A stretch of 64,000 nt of DNA, taken from the NCBI RefSeq assembly GCF_004571025.1, contig NZ_SPQT01000001.1:1-64000 (forward strand), written 5' to 3'. Position numbers and translations under genes: made by a program. A model generated the notes under the pieces. That model saw only the letters and a list, made by a program, of their open reading frames with translations, did no database searches and was not told the DNA's origin. The stretch is from Bradyrhizobium niftali (GTDB taxonomy: Bacteria; Pseudomonadota; Alphaproteobacteria; Rhizobiales; Xanthobacteraceae). Positions 46,487 to 54,412 of this stretch are shown in pieces. How positions within the stretch are numbered: position 1 is the stretch's first letter; each line of letters opens with the position of its first letter.

Positions 46487-47565
46487 ACGCGCCGACGGGA
46501 CTTGATTTCGCTTCCATCCCGGAGCGCATCCAGTCCGAGGTGCAGCGCGCAATCCAGCGCAGCATCAAGGGCGTCGAATATTTCTCGACCTCCGGCCCGA
46601 CGCTCGGCTCGACGCCGAAAGACGTGCTGCATTCGCGCGGCACGATGAGCCTCTACCACTATCGGCCGATGTCGGACGAGATCTACCGCGTGCCGGTGCT
46701 GATCGTGATGGCGACCACCAATCGCGGCTACATCCTCGACCTCGTGCCCGGCCAGAGCTTCATCGAGTTCCTCCTGAGGCGCGGCTACGACGTCTACATG
46801 CTCGACTGGAGCGCACCGCGTCCGGAAGAGAAGAGCCTGCGCATGGAGGACTACGTCCTCGATTTCATCCCGGATTGCGTCCGCCGCGTGCAGGCGGATT
46901 CCGGCGAGCAGGACGTCTCCGTCATCGGCTACTGCTTCGGCGGCGTGCTGTCGCTGCTCTACGGCTCGATCCACAAGGACGGGCCGATGAAGAACTTGAT
47001 CTGCTTCACCACGCCGATCGACTTCCGCGAGATGAAGCTGTTCTCCAATTTCTCCGACCGCCGCTATTTCGACGTCGATCGCCTCGTCGACAGCGTCGGC
47101 AACGTGCCGCCGGAGATGATCCTGTCCTCGTTCGAGATGCTGCGCCCGGCCTCGCGCACGGTGAGCCAGATCCAGCTCTGGGAAAACATCTGGAACGACG
47201 AGTTCGTCAAGTCCTACCGGATGTTCGATCGCTGGGCGACCGATACGCTGCCGCTGGCTGGAGAATATTTCCGCACCATCACCAAGGACCTGATGTGGGA
47301 CAACAAGCTGTTCAACGACACCATGTCGGTCGGCGGCCGCGCGGCGAAGCTCGAAGACATCAAGGTTCCGTTCCTGCATGCGGTCGCCGAGCACGACCAC
47401 ATCGTGCCCTATGATGCGGCAAAGCACCTGATCGCGAAGATTGGATCGGCGGACAAGGAGGAGGTGATGCTGAAAGGCGGTCACGTCTCGCTGGTCGCCG
47501 GCGCCAACGCGGTGAAGCGGCTGTGGCCGAAACTGGACTCCTGGCTGGGGAAGAGATCGACATGA
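46483..47565 (+). CDS. phaC: Class III-like poly(3-hydroxyalkanoate) synthase PhaC
   Basis: A 360-aa PHA synthase, the length of class III PhaC (classes I/II are near 560-600). The catalytic Cys151 is in VIGYCFGGVLSLLYG (the lipase-like GxCxG box), Asp305 in VAEHDHIVPYD, and His334 in KGGHVSLVAG. The helper motif PVLIVMATTNRGYILDLVPG is present. It should polymerise 3-hydroxyacyl-CoA at the granule surface. The ATG overlaps the short PhaE-like gene, and its own stop overlaps the GNAT gene. Other phaC genes may exist elsewhere, as is usual in Bradyrhizobium. Confidence 0.92.
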   Translation: MNAPTGLDFASIPERIQSEVQRAIQRSIKGVEYFSTSGPTLGSTPKDVLHSRGTMSLYHYRPMSDEIYRVPVLIVMATTNRGYILDLVPGQSFIEFLLRRGYDVYMLDWSAPRPEEKSLRMEDYVLDFIPDCVRRVQADSGEQDVSVIGYCFGGVLSLLYGSIHKDGPMKNLICFTTPIDFREMKLFSNFSDRRYFDVDRLVDSVGNVPPEMILSSFEMLRPASRTVSQIQLWENIWNDEFVKSYRMFDRWATDTLPLAGEYFRTITKDLMWDNKLFNDTMSVGGRAAKLEDIKVPFLHAVAEHDHIVPYDAAKHLIAKIGSADKEEVMLKGGHVSLVAGANAVKRLWPKLDSWLGKRST

Positions 47566-48155
47566 GTGAGCAGCGTTCCTATCCGCGTCAGGTCAAGACC
47601 GACGCGGGCGATATCGAGATCCGCCTGATGTCGCCCGCGGACGAAGCCGCGGTGCTCGTCTTCGGCAAGGGCCTGCCGACGCACGATCTCCTTTTCCTGC
47701 CACGCAACATCAGCGAGCCAAAAGTGCTCTCGGCCTGGGTCAAGGAGATCGAGCGAGGTGCGATCACGAGCCTGCTCGCGGTGAAGGACGGCAAGGTCGT
47801 CGGCTGCGGCACGCTGGTGCGCGATCCGCATTCCTGGTCGCCCCATGTCGGCGAGATCCGCATGGTGGTCTCGCTCGACGTGCGCGGGAAGGGGGTGGGG
47901 CGGGCGCTGTCGCAGGAGACCTTTGCGCTCGCGCTCGGCGCAGGCCTGGAAAAGCTCTCGGTCCAGATGACGGTCGACCAGCAGGCGGCGATCGCGCTGT
48001 TCGAAAGCCTCGGCTTCAAGGCCGAGGCGCTGCTGCGCGACCACGTTCGCGACGTCGACGGCAAGACCCACGACATTGTCGTGCTCGGCCACAACATCGC
48101 GCAGGTCCAGGCCCAGATGGAGGCCTATGGGCTGCCAGGCGCCGTCCAGCACTAG
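47562..48155 (+). CDS. GNAT-family N-acetyltransferase
   Basis: A 197-aa GNAT protein. The acetyl-CoA site is VVSLDVRGKGVGRALSQETF, with RGKGVG matching the Q/RxxGxG/A loop, and LSVQMTVDQQAAIALFESLG and FKAEALLRDHV closing the fold. It starts MSEQRSYPRQ at an ATGA overlap with phaC, so it is in the same operon. The target is unknown; it may modify a protein or small molecule linked to PHA metabolism, but operon membership is the only hint. Confidence 0.88.
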   Translation: MSEQRSYPRQVKTDAGDIEIRLMSPADEAAVLVFGKGLPTHDLLFLPRNISEPKVLSAWVKEIERGAITSLLAVKDGKVVGCGTLVRDPHSWSPHVGEIRMVVSLDVRGKGVGRALSQETFALALGAGLEKLSVQMTVDQQAAIALFESLGFKAEALLRDHVRDVDGKTHDIVVLGHNIAQVQAQMEAYGLPGAVQH

Positions 48156-48204
48156 GGATCACAAAGACCGGCCGGGCTCCGTTGCTCGGGAACCAATTGC
48201 TGAG

Positions 48205-48224
48205 GGAGGCATCATATTGCCTCC
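48205..48224 (+). terminator. Short hairpin after the phaC operon (weak terminator candidate)
   Basis: The arms GGAGGCA and TGCCTCC pair perfectly around TCATAT, about 50 bp past the GNAT stop. TGTTAAGG follows with no T run, so intrinsic termination is doubtful. It may be a simple insulating structure before the phasin promoter. Confidence 0.3.
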
Positions 48225-48258
48225 TGTTAAGGCTGTTCACGATTTCGTGATATCGCAG

Positions 48259-48302
48259 TGCAATATGAATATTGCATCGCACAATTAACTATGCCATATA
48301 AG
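48259..48302 (+). promoter_or_regulatory. Phasin promoter with an 18-bp palindrome (candidate PhaR operator)
   Basis: TGCAATATGAATATTGCA (48259-48276) is a perfect palindrome around GA. It runs into a -35-like TTGCAT, and a -10-like CATATA or TATAAG follows at 17-19 bp. A TGC...GCA dyad at a phasin promoter is what PHB-responsive PhaR repressors bind in other alphaproteobacteria. The assignment is by analogy; no PhaR gene is in the window. Confidence 0.6.
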
Positions 48303-48369
48303 CCGTGCCCCGGGCCAATGAGGACGGGGTGAGCCCATAGCTCAACCCAATGAGGATGGAGAGAACCCC

Positions 48370-48825
48370 ATGACCACTGAAACCAACACTGCCTTCGAGG
48401 GCTTCAAGGACGCTTTCAAGAACATCCAGAACCTGGAAGTTCCCGAGGCCGCCCGCGAGTTCGTCAAGAAGACCGCCAACACCGCCAAGGACCGTGCTGC
48501 CGAGGTGTTCGCTGGCTCCGAGCGCGTGACCGCCGCCGTCGAGAACGCGGTGACCGAGTCCGTCACCGAGGCCGGCAAGATCAGCCGCAACATCCAGCAG
48601 GCGATCTACGAGGACGCCGAGGCGTTCTTCTCGGGCATCGACAAGCTCGCGTCCGCCAAGTCGTTCAGCGAAGCCGTCGAGATCCAGTCGAGCCTGCTCC
48701 GCTCCCGCGGCGAAGCGTTCGTCTCGCGTACCAAGGCGACCACCGACTATCTCGGCAAGCTCGCCGCCAATGGCGCGAAGTCCGCTCAGGACAACTTTGC
48801 CAAGGTCTACAACAAGACCGCCTGA
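48370..48825 (+). CDS. Phasin family protein
   Basis: A 151-aa phasin that coats PHB granules. It begins MTTETNTAFEGFKDAFKNIQ and is nearly all helix, with KTANTAKDRAAEVFAGSERV, SRNIQQAIYEDAEAFFSGID, and SFSEAVEIQSSLLRSRGEAF then KATTDYLGKLA. No Cys, signal peptide or membrane helix. GGAGAG lies before the ATG. A palindromic operator and a good terminator bracket the gene, so it is a one-gene transcript, separate from but close to the PHA synthase operon. Confidence 0.92.
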   Translation: MTTETNTAFEGFKDAFKNIQNLEVPEAAREFVKKTANTAKDRAAEVFAGSERVTAAVENAVTESVTEAGKISRNIQQAIYEDAEAFFSGIDKLASAKSFSEAVEIQSSLLRSRGEAFVSRTKATTDYLGKLAANGAKSAQDNFAKVYNKTA

Positions 48826-48855
48826 TTGCGCGTCGCGTTGACAAGCTGAATTTTG

Positions 48856-48883
48856 AGGCCCGCTTCGGCGGGCCTTGTTTTTT
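48856..48883 (+). terminator. Rho-independent terminator of the phasin gene
   Basis: The arms AGGCCCGC and GCGGGCCT pair over 8 bp around the stable TTCG tetraloop, followed by TGTTTTTTG. It lies 30 bp past the stop codon. Confidence 0.92.
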
Positions 48884-48903
48884 GCGCTGCCGTCATCATC
48901 GGT

Positions 48904-48945
48904 CGTCATTCCGGGTCCGGTCCTGCGGACCGTCCCGGAATGACG
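48904..48945 (+). repeat. Dispersed palindromic repeat, CGTCATTCCGGG family
   Basis: CGTCATTCCGGG at the left pairs with CCCGGAATGACG at the right (one short offset), and GGTCC..GGACC pairs within. This 42-bp unit is a common intergenic repeat type in Bradyrhizobium. It lies between the phasin terminator and the DUF445 gene. Confidence 0.8.
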
Positions 48946-48960
48946 TAACCTCGGTGCATC

Positions 48961-50247
48961 ATGACCCCACCCGCCACCTTCTCCTTCGACACTCCCGGCG
49001 ACGCCGAGCGCGCGGCCGAGTTGCGCCGCGTGAAAGCGTTGGCGACGCTGGTGCTCGCCTCGACGCTGGCCTTGTTCGTCGTCGCGAAATGGCTTCTGCC
49101 CGTGCATCCCGTGTTCGGCTTCATCGCGGCCTTCGCGGAAGCCGCGACCATCGGCGGGCTCGCCGACTGGTATGCCGTGGTCGCGCTGTTCAAGCGGCCG
49201 CTCGGCCTGCCGATCCCGCATACCGCGATCATCCAGAGCAACCAGGCCCGCATCGCCGACAAGCTCGGCGAATTCATCCAGGTGCATTTCCTCGAGGCCG
49301 GGCCCGTCGAGGCCAAGCTGAACGAGATCGATTTCGGCTCCTTCGTTGCCGACTGGCTGCGCGACCGCAAGCGCAGTGATGATCTCGCGCGCTTCGCGCT
49401 GCGCTTGCTGCCGGAGGCCTTCTCCGCGACCGAAAGCTCGGGCCTGATGACCTTCATCATCCGCCGCATGTCCTCGCAGCTCCAGGCGATCGACCTTGCG
49501 CCACTCGCGGCCGGCACGTTGCGCGGCTTCGTCGCGGAGGGGCGGCACCAGGTCCTGTTCGACGATCTCCTGCGCGTGATGCACGAGACGCTGAACCAGA
49601 AGGAGACGATGGCGATGATCCGCGAGAAGGTGCGCGCGGAATTGCCGACCCTGCTCAGGCTCTACCGCGCCGACAAGTTTCTGGTGAACAAGATCGTGGC
49701 GTCCGCTACCGCTTTCTTCAATGAGGTACGCAGCGATGCCAAACATCCGTTCCGCGGCGAGTTCGACCGCATGGTGCTGAGCTTCGTCGACCGGCTCGGC
49801 ACCGACCAGGCCTATATCGATCGCATCGACGGATTGAAACGCGATCTGCTGGCGCGGCCCGAGCTCGCCGATCTCGCCCGCACCGTCTGGGCCAACACAC
49901 GCTCCTTCATCGAGCGCAGCGCCTCCGGCGAGACGCAGGTGCTTCAGCATCATCTCGCCGGCATGTTCGTTGCCGCGGGCGAGGCGCTCGCCGGCGATGC
50001 CGAACTGCGCGGCGAGATCAACAAGGGTCTGGTGACGGTCCTGCGCAGCTTCGTCGCGGATCAGAAGAGCGGCGTCTCCACCTTCATCTCCGACCAGGTC
50101 AAGGCGTGGGACATGGCGCAGCTGATTTCGCTGATTGAAATCAACATCGGCCGCGACCTGCAATACATCCGCTTCAACGGCTCGCTGATCGGCGGGCTGG
50201 CCGGACTTGCGCTCTACTCCGTAGAATCCCTGCTTCGATTGCTGTGA
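48961..50247 (+). CDS. DUF445 family membrane-associated protein
   Basis: A 428-aa DUF445 protein. Membrane segments lie near 27-47 (ALATLVLASTLALFVVAKWL) and 50-75, in PVFGFIAAFAEAATIGGLAD followed by WYAVVALFKRPLGLPIPHTA, the family's conserved block. The long middle is helical (IIQSNQARIADKLGEFIQV and many amphipathic stretches). A C-terminal hydrophobic helix closes it (LIGGLAGLALYSVESLLRLL). The function of the family is not established. No ribosome site precedes the ATG, and the short palindromic repeat is only 15 bp upstream. Confidence 0.88.
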   Translation: MTPPATFSFDTPGDAERAAELRRVKALATLVLASTLALFVVAKWLLPVHPVFGFIAAFAEAATIGGLADWYAVVALFKRPLGLPIPHTAIIQSNQARIADKLGEFIQVHFLEAGPVEAKLNEIDFGSFVADWLRDRKRSDDLARFALRLLPEAFSATESSGLMTFIIRRMSSQLQAIDLAPLAAGTLRGFVAEGRHQVLFDDLLRVMHETLNQKETMAMIREKVRAELPTLLRLYRADKFLVNKIVASATAFFNEVRSDAKHPFRGEFDRMVLSFVDRLGTDQAYIDRIDGLKRDLLARPELADLARTVWANTRSFIERSASGETQVLQHHLAGMFVAAGEALAGDAELRGEINKGLVTVLRSFVADQKSGVSTFISDQVKAWDMAQLISLIEINIGRDLQYIRFNGSLIGGLAGLALYSVESLLRLL

Positions 50248-50434
50248 CTTTTGCGTCACGGACGTTAGCATTAACGCGCGGGCCTATTGTGGCCCCGCGT
50301 CTCTCCCGCTTGAATGTCGGGAACCGGCCGCCTAGCTGATTCATGTTGCGCTGCGGAACGTTCAAGAAGCCGGCGTATTGGAATTCATGCCCATTGCCGG
50401 CATCGCGGCCGGCGCCTTCCCAAGGGAAACATTG

Positions 50435-51205
50435 ATGACCGCTACTGCCCAGACGCTGCGCCCGCCGTCCCGTGCCCTGATGTTTCTGGAAGGGCGCGCG
50501 ATCCACGAGTTCGGCGCATTCCTCGGTGCGCTGCCGCTGCTGAGCCTCGCGCCGCGCGGCGATGGGCATCCGGTGCTGGTGCTCCCGGGCCTTGTCGCCT
50601 CCGACGCGTCCACGCGTGCGCTGCGCACGTTTCTGTCCGGCAAGGGCTACGCGGTGAGCGGCTGGCGCCAGGGCCGCAACTACGGCCTGCGTCCGGGCGT
50701 GCAGCATGCGATGGTCGATCTGGTCCAGGAGCTCAGCGACACACATGGCCGCAAGATCAGCCTGGTCGGCTGGAGCCTCGGCGGCCTCTATGCGCGCCAG
50801 CTCGCCAAGATGATGCCCGAGCGCGTGCGTCAGGTGATCACCCTCGGCAGCCCCTTTGCCGGCGATCCGCGCTCCACCAATGCCTGGCGCGTCTACGAAT
50901 GGGCGAGCGGGCAGAAGGCCGATCAGGTCGATCCGCGCTTCGGCGGCGAACTCGCCGTGCCGCCGCCGGTGCCGACCACCGCCATCTTCAGCCGCACCGA
51001 CGGCGTCTGCGCCTGGCAGGGTTGCATGGAGAAGTCGGGCGCGCAGACCGAGAGCATCGAGATCGAGAGCAGCCATTGCGGTATGGGGCATCACCCCGCC
51101 GCGGTTTATGCCGTAGCTGACCGGCTTGCGCAGAAGGAAGGCCAGTGGATGCCCTTCGACCGCAGCGGCTGGCGCAGCCTGGCGTATCCCGATCCGCATC
51201 GGTAA
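50435..51205 (+). CDS. Alpha/beta hydrolase (lipase/esterase-like), paralogue B
   Basis: A 256-aa hydrolase paralogous to the one at 36694-37494. Shared parts include RGDGHPVL, the GRNYG/GRNLG segment, GRKISLVGWSLGGLYARQL (Ser114), TLGSPFAGDPRSTNAWRVYE and AVADRLAQKEGQWMPFDRSG. The acid is likely in IFSRTDGVCAWQ and the His in SSHCGMGHHPA. AAGGGAAAC before the ATG supports the start at MTATAQTL. No signal peptide. It stands alone between DUF445 and the paa cluster. Substrate unknown. Confidence 0.82.
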   Translation: MTATAQTLRPPSRALMFLEGRAIHEFGAFLGALPLLSLAPRGDGHPVLVLPGLVASDASTRALRTFLSGKGYAVSGWRQGRNYGLRPGVQHAMVDLVQELSDTHGRKISLVGWSLGGLYARQLAKMMPERVRQVITLGSPFAGDPRSTNAWRVYEWASGQKADQVDPRFGGELAVPPPVPTTAIFSRTDGVCAWQGCMEKSGAQTESIEIESSHCGMGHHPAAVYAVADRLAQKEGQWMPFDRSGWRSLAYPDPHR

Positions 51206-51218
51206 GTGGGCTTCTTCA

Positions 51219-51341
51219 CCTCGCCCCGCTTGCGGGGAGAGGTCGGATCGCATCGGGGGACTCTCCGCGAGTCCGTCTATCGCTGAGTTTGCGGATGCAG
51301 CCCCTCACCCCAACCCTCTCCCCGTAAGAACGGGGAGAGGG
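51219..51341 (+). repeat. Dispersed repeat of GC-rich hairpins, CTCTCCCC family
   Basis: Three hairpins follow one another: GCCCCGC with GCGGGG at 51222-51237, GGACTC with GAGTCC at 51258-51274, and the perfect CCCTCTCCCCG with CGGGGAGAGGG (51314-51341). Text such as CCCCTCACCCCAACCCTCTC is characteristic of repeated intergenic DNA in rhizobia. It fills the gap before paaX. Confidence 0.8.
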
Positions 51342-51402
51342 AGGAAAGAAGCGTCGCTCCCGTCCATTGTCGCGCCTGCACCAAACGCGCTATGCCTCGC
51401 GC

Positions 51403-52269
51403 ATGGCGCATCCGCTTTCCCGTATCATCGACCAGCTCAAGCGCGAGCCGTCGCGCACCGGCTCCATCGTCATCACCGTGTTCGGCGACGCCATCGTGCC
51501 GCGCGGCGGCTCGGTGTGGCTCGGCACGCTGCTGGAATTCTTCGAAAGCCTGGACATCGACAGCGGTGTGGTACGCACCGCGATGTCGCGCCTGGCGGCT
51601 GACGGCTGGCTGACGCGTGAAAAGGTCGGCCGCAACAGTTTCTATCGTCTTGCCGACAAGGGCCATCAGACCTTTGAGGCCGCGACGCGCCACATCTACG
51701 ATCCGCCATCGTCGGACTGGACCGGGCGTTTCGAGTTGCTGCTGATCGGCAATGGCGAGGACCGCGACGCCTCGCGCGAGGCGCTGCGCAATGCCGGCTT
51801 CGGCAGCCCGCTGCCGGGCGTGTGGGTTGCGCCGTCGGGCGTGCCAGTGCCTGACGAGGCTGCGGGCGCTATTCGTCTTGAGGTCTCTGCCGAGGACGAC
51901 AGCGGACGCCGCCTGCTCAGCGCCAGCTGGCCGCTCGATCGCACCGCGGATGCCTATCTGAAGTTCATGAAGACGTTCGAGCCGCTGCACGCCGCGATTG
52001 GCCGCGGAACGACTCTCTCCGACGCCGACGCCTTCACCGCCCGGATACTGCTGATCCACCACTATCGCCGCGTCGTGCTGCGCGATCCGCTGCTGCCCGA
52101 GAGCCTGCTTCCTGCGGATTGGCCGGGCAGGGCCGCCCGCGCGCTCTGCGGCGAGATCTATCGCGCACTGCTTGCTCCGTCCGAACAATGGCTTGATGGC
52201 CATGGAACCAATGAAAAAGGGCCATTGCCGGCGGCGCGAAAACTCCTGGAACGGAGGTTCGGCGCCTGA
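51403..52269 (+). CDS. paaX: PaaX-family repressor of phenylacetate degradation
   Basis: A 288-aa PaaX regulator. The N-terminal winged helix has RTGSIVITVFGDAIVPRGGS and VRTAMSRLAADGWLTREKVG, then RNSFYRLADKGHQTFEAATR. The central domain includes LPGVWVAPSGVPVPDE, and the C-terminal domain shows TARILLIHHYRRVVLRDPLL and PESLLPADWPGRAAR, all typical. In E. coli PaaX releases DNA on binding phenylacetyl-CoA. It lies 76 bp upstream of paaA in the same direction, with a dyad between them that it probably binds. Confidence 0.92.
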   Translation: MAHPLSRIIDQLKREPSRTGSIVITVFGDAIVPRGGSVWLGTLLEFFESLDIDSGVVRTAMSRLAADGWLTREKVGRNSFYRLADKGHQTFEAATRHIYDPPSSDWTGRFELLLIGNGEDRDASREALRNAGFGSPLPGVWVAPSGVPVPDEAAGAIRLEVSAEDDSGRRLLSASWPLDRTADAYLKFMKTFEPLHAAIGRGTTLSDADAFTARILLIHHYRRVVLRDPLLPESLLPADWPGRAARALCGEIYRALLAPSEQWLDGHGTNEKGPLPAARKLLERRFGA

Positions 52270-52279
52270 CCGTTATGTT

Positions 52280-52318
52280 ACAGAAATATCTTGCATGAAG
52301 TAATTTCTGTTATATATT
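52280..52318 (+). promoter_or_regulatory. paaA promoter with candidate PaaX operator
   Basis: The arms ACAGAAAT (52280-52287) and ATTTCTGT (52303-52310) form a perfect inverted repeat with a 15-bp spacer. TTGCAT (52291-52296) and TATATT (52313-52318), 16 bp apart, make a good sigma-70 promoter inside and next to it. A repressor bound to both arms would block the -35 and spacer. The assignment to PaaX follows from adjacency to paaX and paaA. Confidence 0.7.
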
Positions 52319-52345
52319 ATCTCCCAATAAAACGGGAGGATGCGC

Positions 52346-53338
52346 ATGTATACCCAGGCGCTGAACACGGCCGAGACCGAGGATCGCGGTCTTGAGGACG
52401 CGGCCAGGGCTGCGCAATTCCAGGCTCGCATCGATGCGGAGGAACGCATCGAGCCGAACGACTGGATGCCGGCGGCCTATCGCAAGACGCTCACCCGGCA
52501 GATCTCCCAGCACGCCCATTCCGAAATCGTCGGCATGCTGCCCGAAGGCAACTGGATCACGCGCGCGCCGACCTTGCGCCGCAAGGCTGCGCTGCTCGCC
52601 AAGGTGCAGGACGAGTGTGGCCACGGGCTCTATCTCTATGCCGCCGCCGAGACGCTCGGCACGTCGCGCGAAGAGCTGGTCGACGCCATGCTTGCCGGCA
52701 AGGCCAAATATTCCTCAATCTTCAACTATCCGACGCTGACCTGGGCCGACATCGGCACCATCGGCTGGCTGGTCGACGGTGCTGCGATCATGAACCAGAT
52801 CCCGCTGTGCCGCTGCTCCTACGGTCCCTATGCGCGCGCGATGATCCGCGTCTGCAAGGAGGAGTCGTTCCACCAGCGCCAGGGCTACGAGATCATGCTG
52901 ACGCTGTGCCGCGGCTCGGACGAGCAGAAGGCGATGGCGCAGGATGCGCTGAACCGCTGGTGGTGGCCGGTGCTGATGATGTTCGGCCCGCCCGATGCCA
53001 CGAGCCAGCACAGCGACACCTCGACGAAGTGGAAGATCAAGCGCTTCTCCAATGACGAGCTGCGCCAGAAATTCGTCGATGCCACCGTGCCGCAGGCGCA
53101 ATATCTCGGCCTCACCATTCCCGATCCCGGCATGACGCAGGATGCCGACGGGCACTGGCGCTACAGCGAGATCGACTGGACCGAGTTCAAGCAGGTGCTC
53201 GCCGGCAACGGCCCATGCAACCGCGATCGGCTTGCCGCGCGCCGCAGGGCGCACGACGAGGGCGCCTGGGTGCGCGAGGCGGCAGCTAGCTACGCCGCCA
53301 AGCGCGCACGTCGCCAGACCGCGCAAGCGGCCGAATAG
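52346..53338 (+). CDS. paaA: 1,2-phenylacetyl-CoA epoxidase, subunit PaaA (oxygenase)
   Basis: A 330-aa catalytic subunit of the ring-epoxidising di-iron multicomponent oxygenase. The di-iron ligands lie in [20 protein letters not shown] (Glu and His) and in [14 protein letters not shown] (EExxH). [20 protein letters not shown] and [20 protein letters not shown] are conserved family blocks. GGGAGG places the start at MYTQALNT rather than the ATG two codons earlier. It converts phenylacetyl-CoA to the 1,2-epoxide together with PaaC and the reductase PaaE. Confidence 0.96.
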   Translation: MYTQALNTAETEDRGLEDAARAAQFQARIDAEERIEPNDWMPAAYRKTLTRQISQHAHSEIVGMLPEGNWITRAPTLRRKAALLAKVQDECGHGLYLYAAAETLGTSREELVDAMLAGKAKYSSIFNYPTLTWADIGTIGWLVDGAAIMNQIPLCRCSYGPYARAMIRVCKEESFHQRQGYEIMLTLCRGSDEQKAMAQDALNRWWWPVLMMFGPPDATSQHSDTSTKWKIKRFSNDELRQKFVDATVPQAQYLGLTIPDPGMTQDADGHWRYSEIDWTEFKQVLAGNGPCNRDRLAARRRAHDEGAWVREAAASYAAKRARRQTAQAAE

Positions 53339-53348
53339 GGAGATCACG

Positions 53349-53636
53349 ATGGCCACGCCGAACACGCCGCTGTGGGAAGTCTTCATTCGCAGCCGCAACG
53401 GGCTCGCGCACAAGCACGTGGGATCGCTGCATGCCAGCGATGCCACCATGGCCCTTCAGGCCGCCCGCGACATCTACACCCGTCGCGGCGAGGGCCTGTC
53501 GATCTGGGTCGTGCCGTCCACCGCGATCACCGCGAGCGACCCCGCCGAGAAGGGCATGATGTTCGAGCCGGCGGAGTCGAAGATCTACCGGCATCCGACA
53601 TTTTATGAGGTGCCTGAGGAAGTGGGGCATATGTGA
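53349..53636 (+). CDS. paaB: 1,2-phenylacetyl-CoA epoxidase, subunit PaaB
   Basis: A 95-aa subunit needed for complex activity but without metal ligands. MATPNTPLWEVFIRSRNGLA and HKHVGSLHASDATMALQAAR are the family hallmarks, with YTRRGEGLSIWVVPS following. It begins ten bases after the paaA stop, and its stop overlaps the paaC start by one base (TGATG). Confidence 0.95.
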   Translation: MATPNTPLWEVFIRSRNGLAHKHVGSLHASDATMALQAARDIYTRRGEGLSIWVVPSTAITASDPAEKGMMFEPAESKIYRHPTFYEVPEEVGHM

Positions 53637-54412
53637 TGCTTGTGGCCAACATCCAGGTCGCGGAAACGCCATTGGTGCTCTACGTCCTGCGCCGCGCCGA
53701 CGATGCACTGATCCTCGGTCATCGGCTGTCGGAATGGTGTGGACATGCGCCGATGCTGGAAGAGGACATGGCGCTCTCCAACATCGCGCTCGACCTCATC
53801 GGCCAGGCACGCGAGCTCTACACCTATGCGGCCAAGGCCGAAGGCAAGGACAACGACGAGGACAAGCTCGCTTACCTGCGCGATATCAGGCAGTACCGCA
53901 ATCTGCTGCTGGTCGAGCAGCCCAACGGCGACTTCGCCCAGACGCTGGTGCGGCAGTTCTTCTATTCGGCCTTCGCCGACCTCTACTGGCGCGCGATGAT
54001 GGCCTCACGCGACACGACGCTGGCCGCCATTGCCGCCAAGTCCGAAAAGGAGAGCGCCTATCATCTGCGGCATGCCTCGGAATGGATCATCCGGCTCGGC
54101 GACGGCACGGACGAGAGCCATCGACGGGCGCAAGCCGCGATTGACCATCTCTGGGCCTTCACCGGCGAGATGTTTGCCGTCGATGACGGCGAACGCGCCC
54201 TGATCCATGCGGGTGTCGCCATCGATCCGGGTGTCTTGCGCGGGCGTTGGCTGCAGATGCTCTCCGACGTCGTCAGCGAAGCCACGCTCACGCTGCCGCA
54301 GAACGACTGGATGCACCAGGGCGGCCGCGCGGGCCGGCATAGCGAGCATCTCGGCCATCTCCTGTCGGAGCTGCAATCGATGCAGCGTACCTTCCCGGGG
54401 CAGACATGGTGA
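53636..54412 (+). CDS. paaC: 1,2-phenylacetyl-CoA epoxidase, subunit PaaC
   Basis: A 258-aa structural partner of PaaA with the same helical fold but incomplete metal site. LYVLRRADDALILGHRLSEW and CGHAPMLEEDMALSNIALDL are typical, followed by QARELYTYAAKAEG and SEKESAYHLRHASEWIIRLG. TLPQNDWMHQGGRAGRHSEH marks the C-terminal region. It overlaps paaD by seven bases. Confidence 0.95.
   Translation: MLVANIQVAETPLVLYVLRRADDALILGHRLSEWCGHAPMLEEDMALSNIALDLIGQARELYTYAAKAEGKDNDEDKLAYLRDIRQYRNLLLVEQPNGDFAQTLVRQFFYSAFADLYWRAMMASRDTTLAAIAAKSEKESAYHLRHASEWIIRLGDGTDESHRRAQAAIDHLWAFTGEMFAVDDGERALIHAGVAIDPGVLRGRWLQMLSDVVSEATLTLPQNDWMHQGGRAGRHSEHLGHLLSELQSMQRTFPGQTW

Noticed and set aside
50276..50299. Imperfect hairpin after the DUF445 gene
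   Set aside because: The arms match only with a bulge and no T run follows, so a terminator call is not justified.
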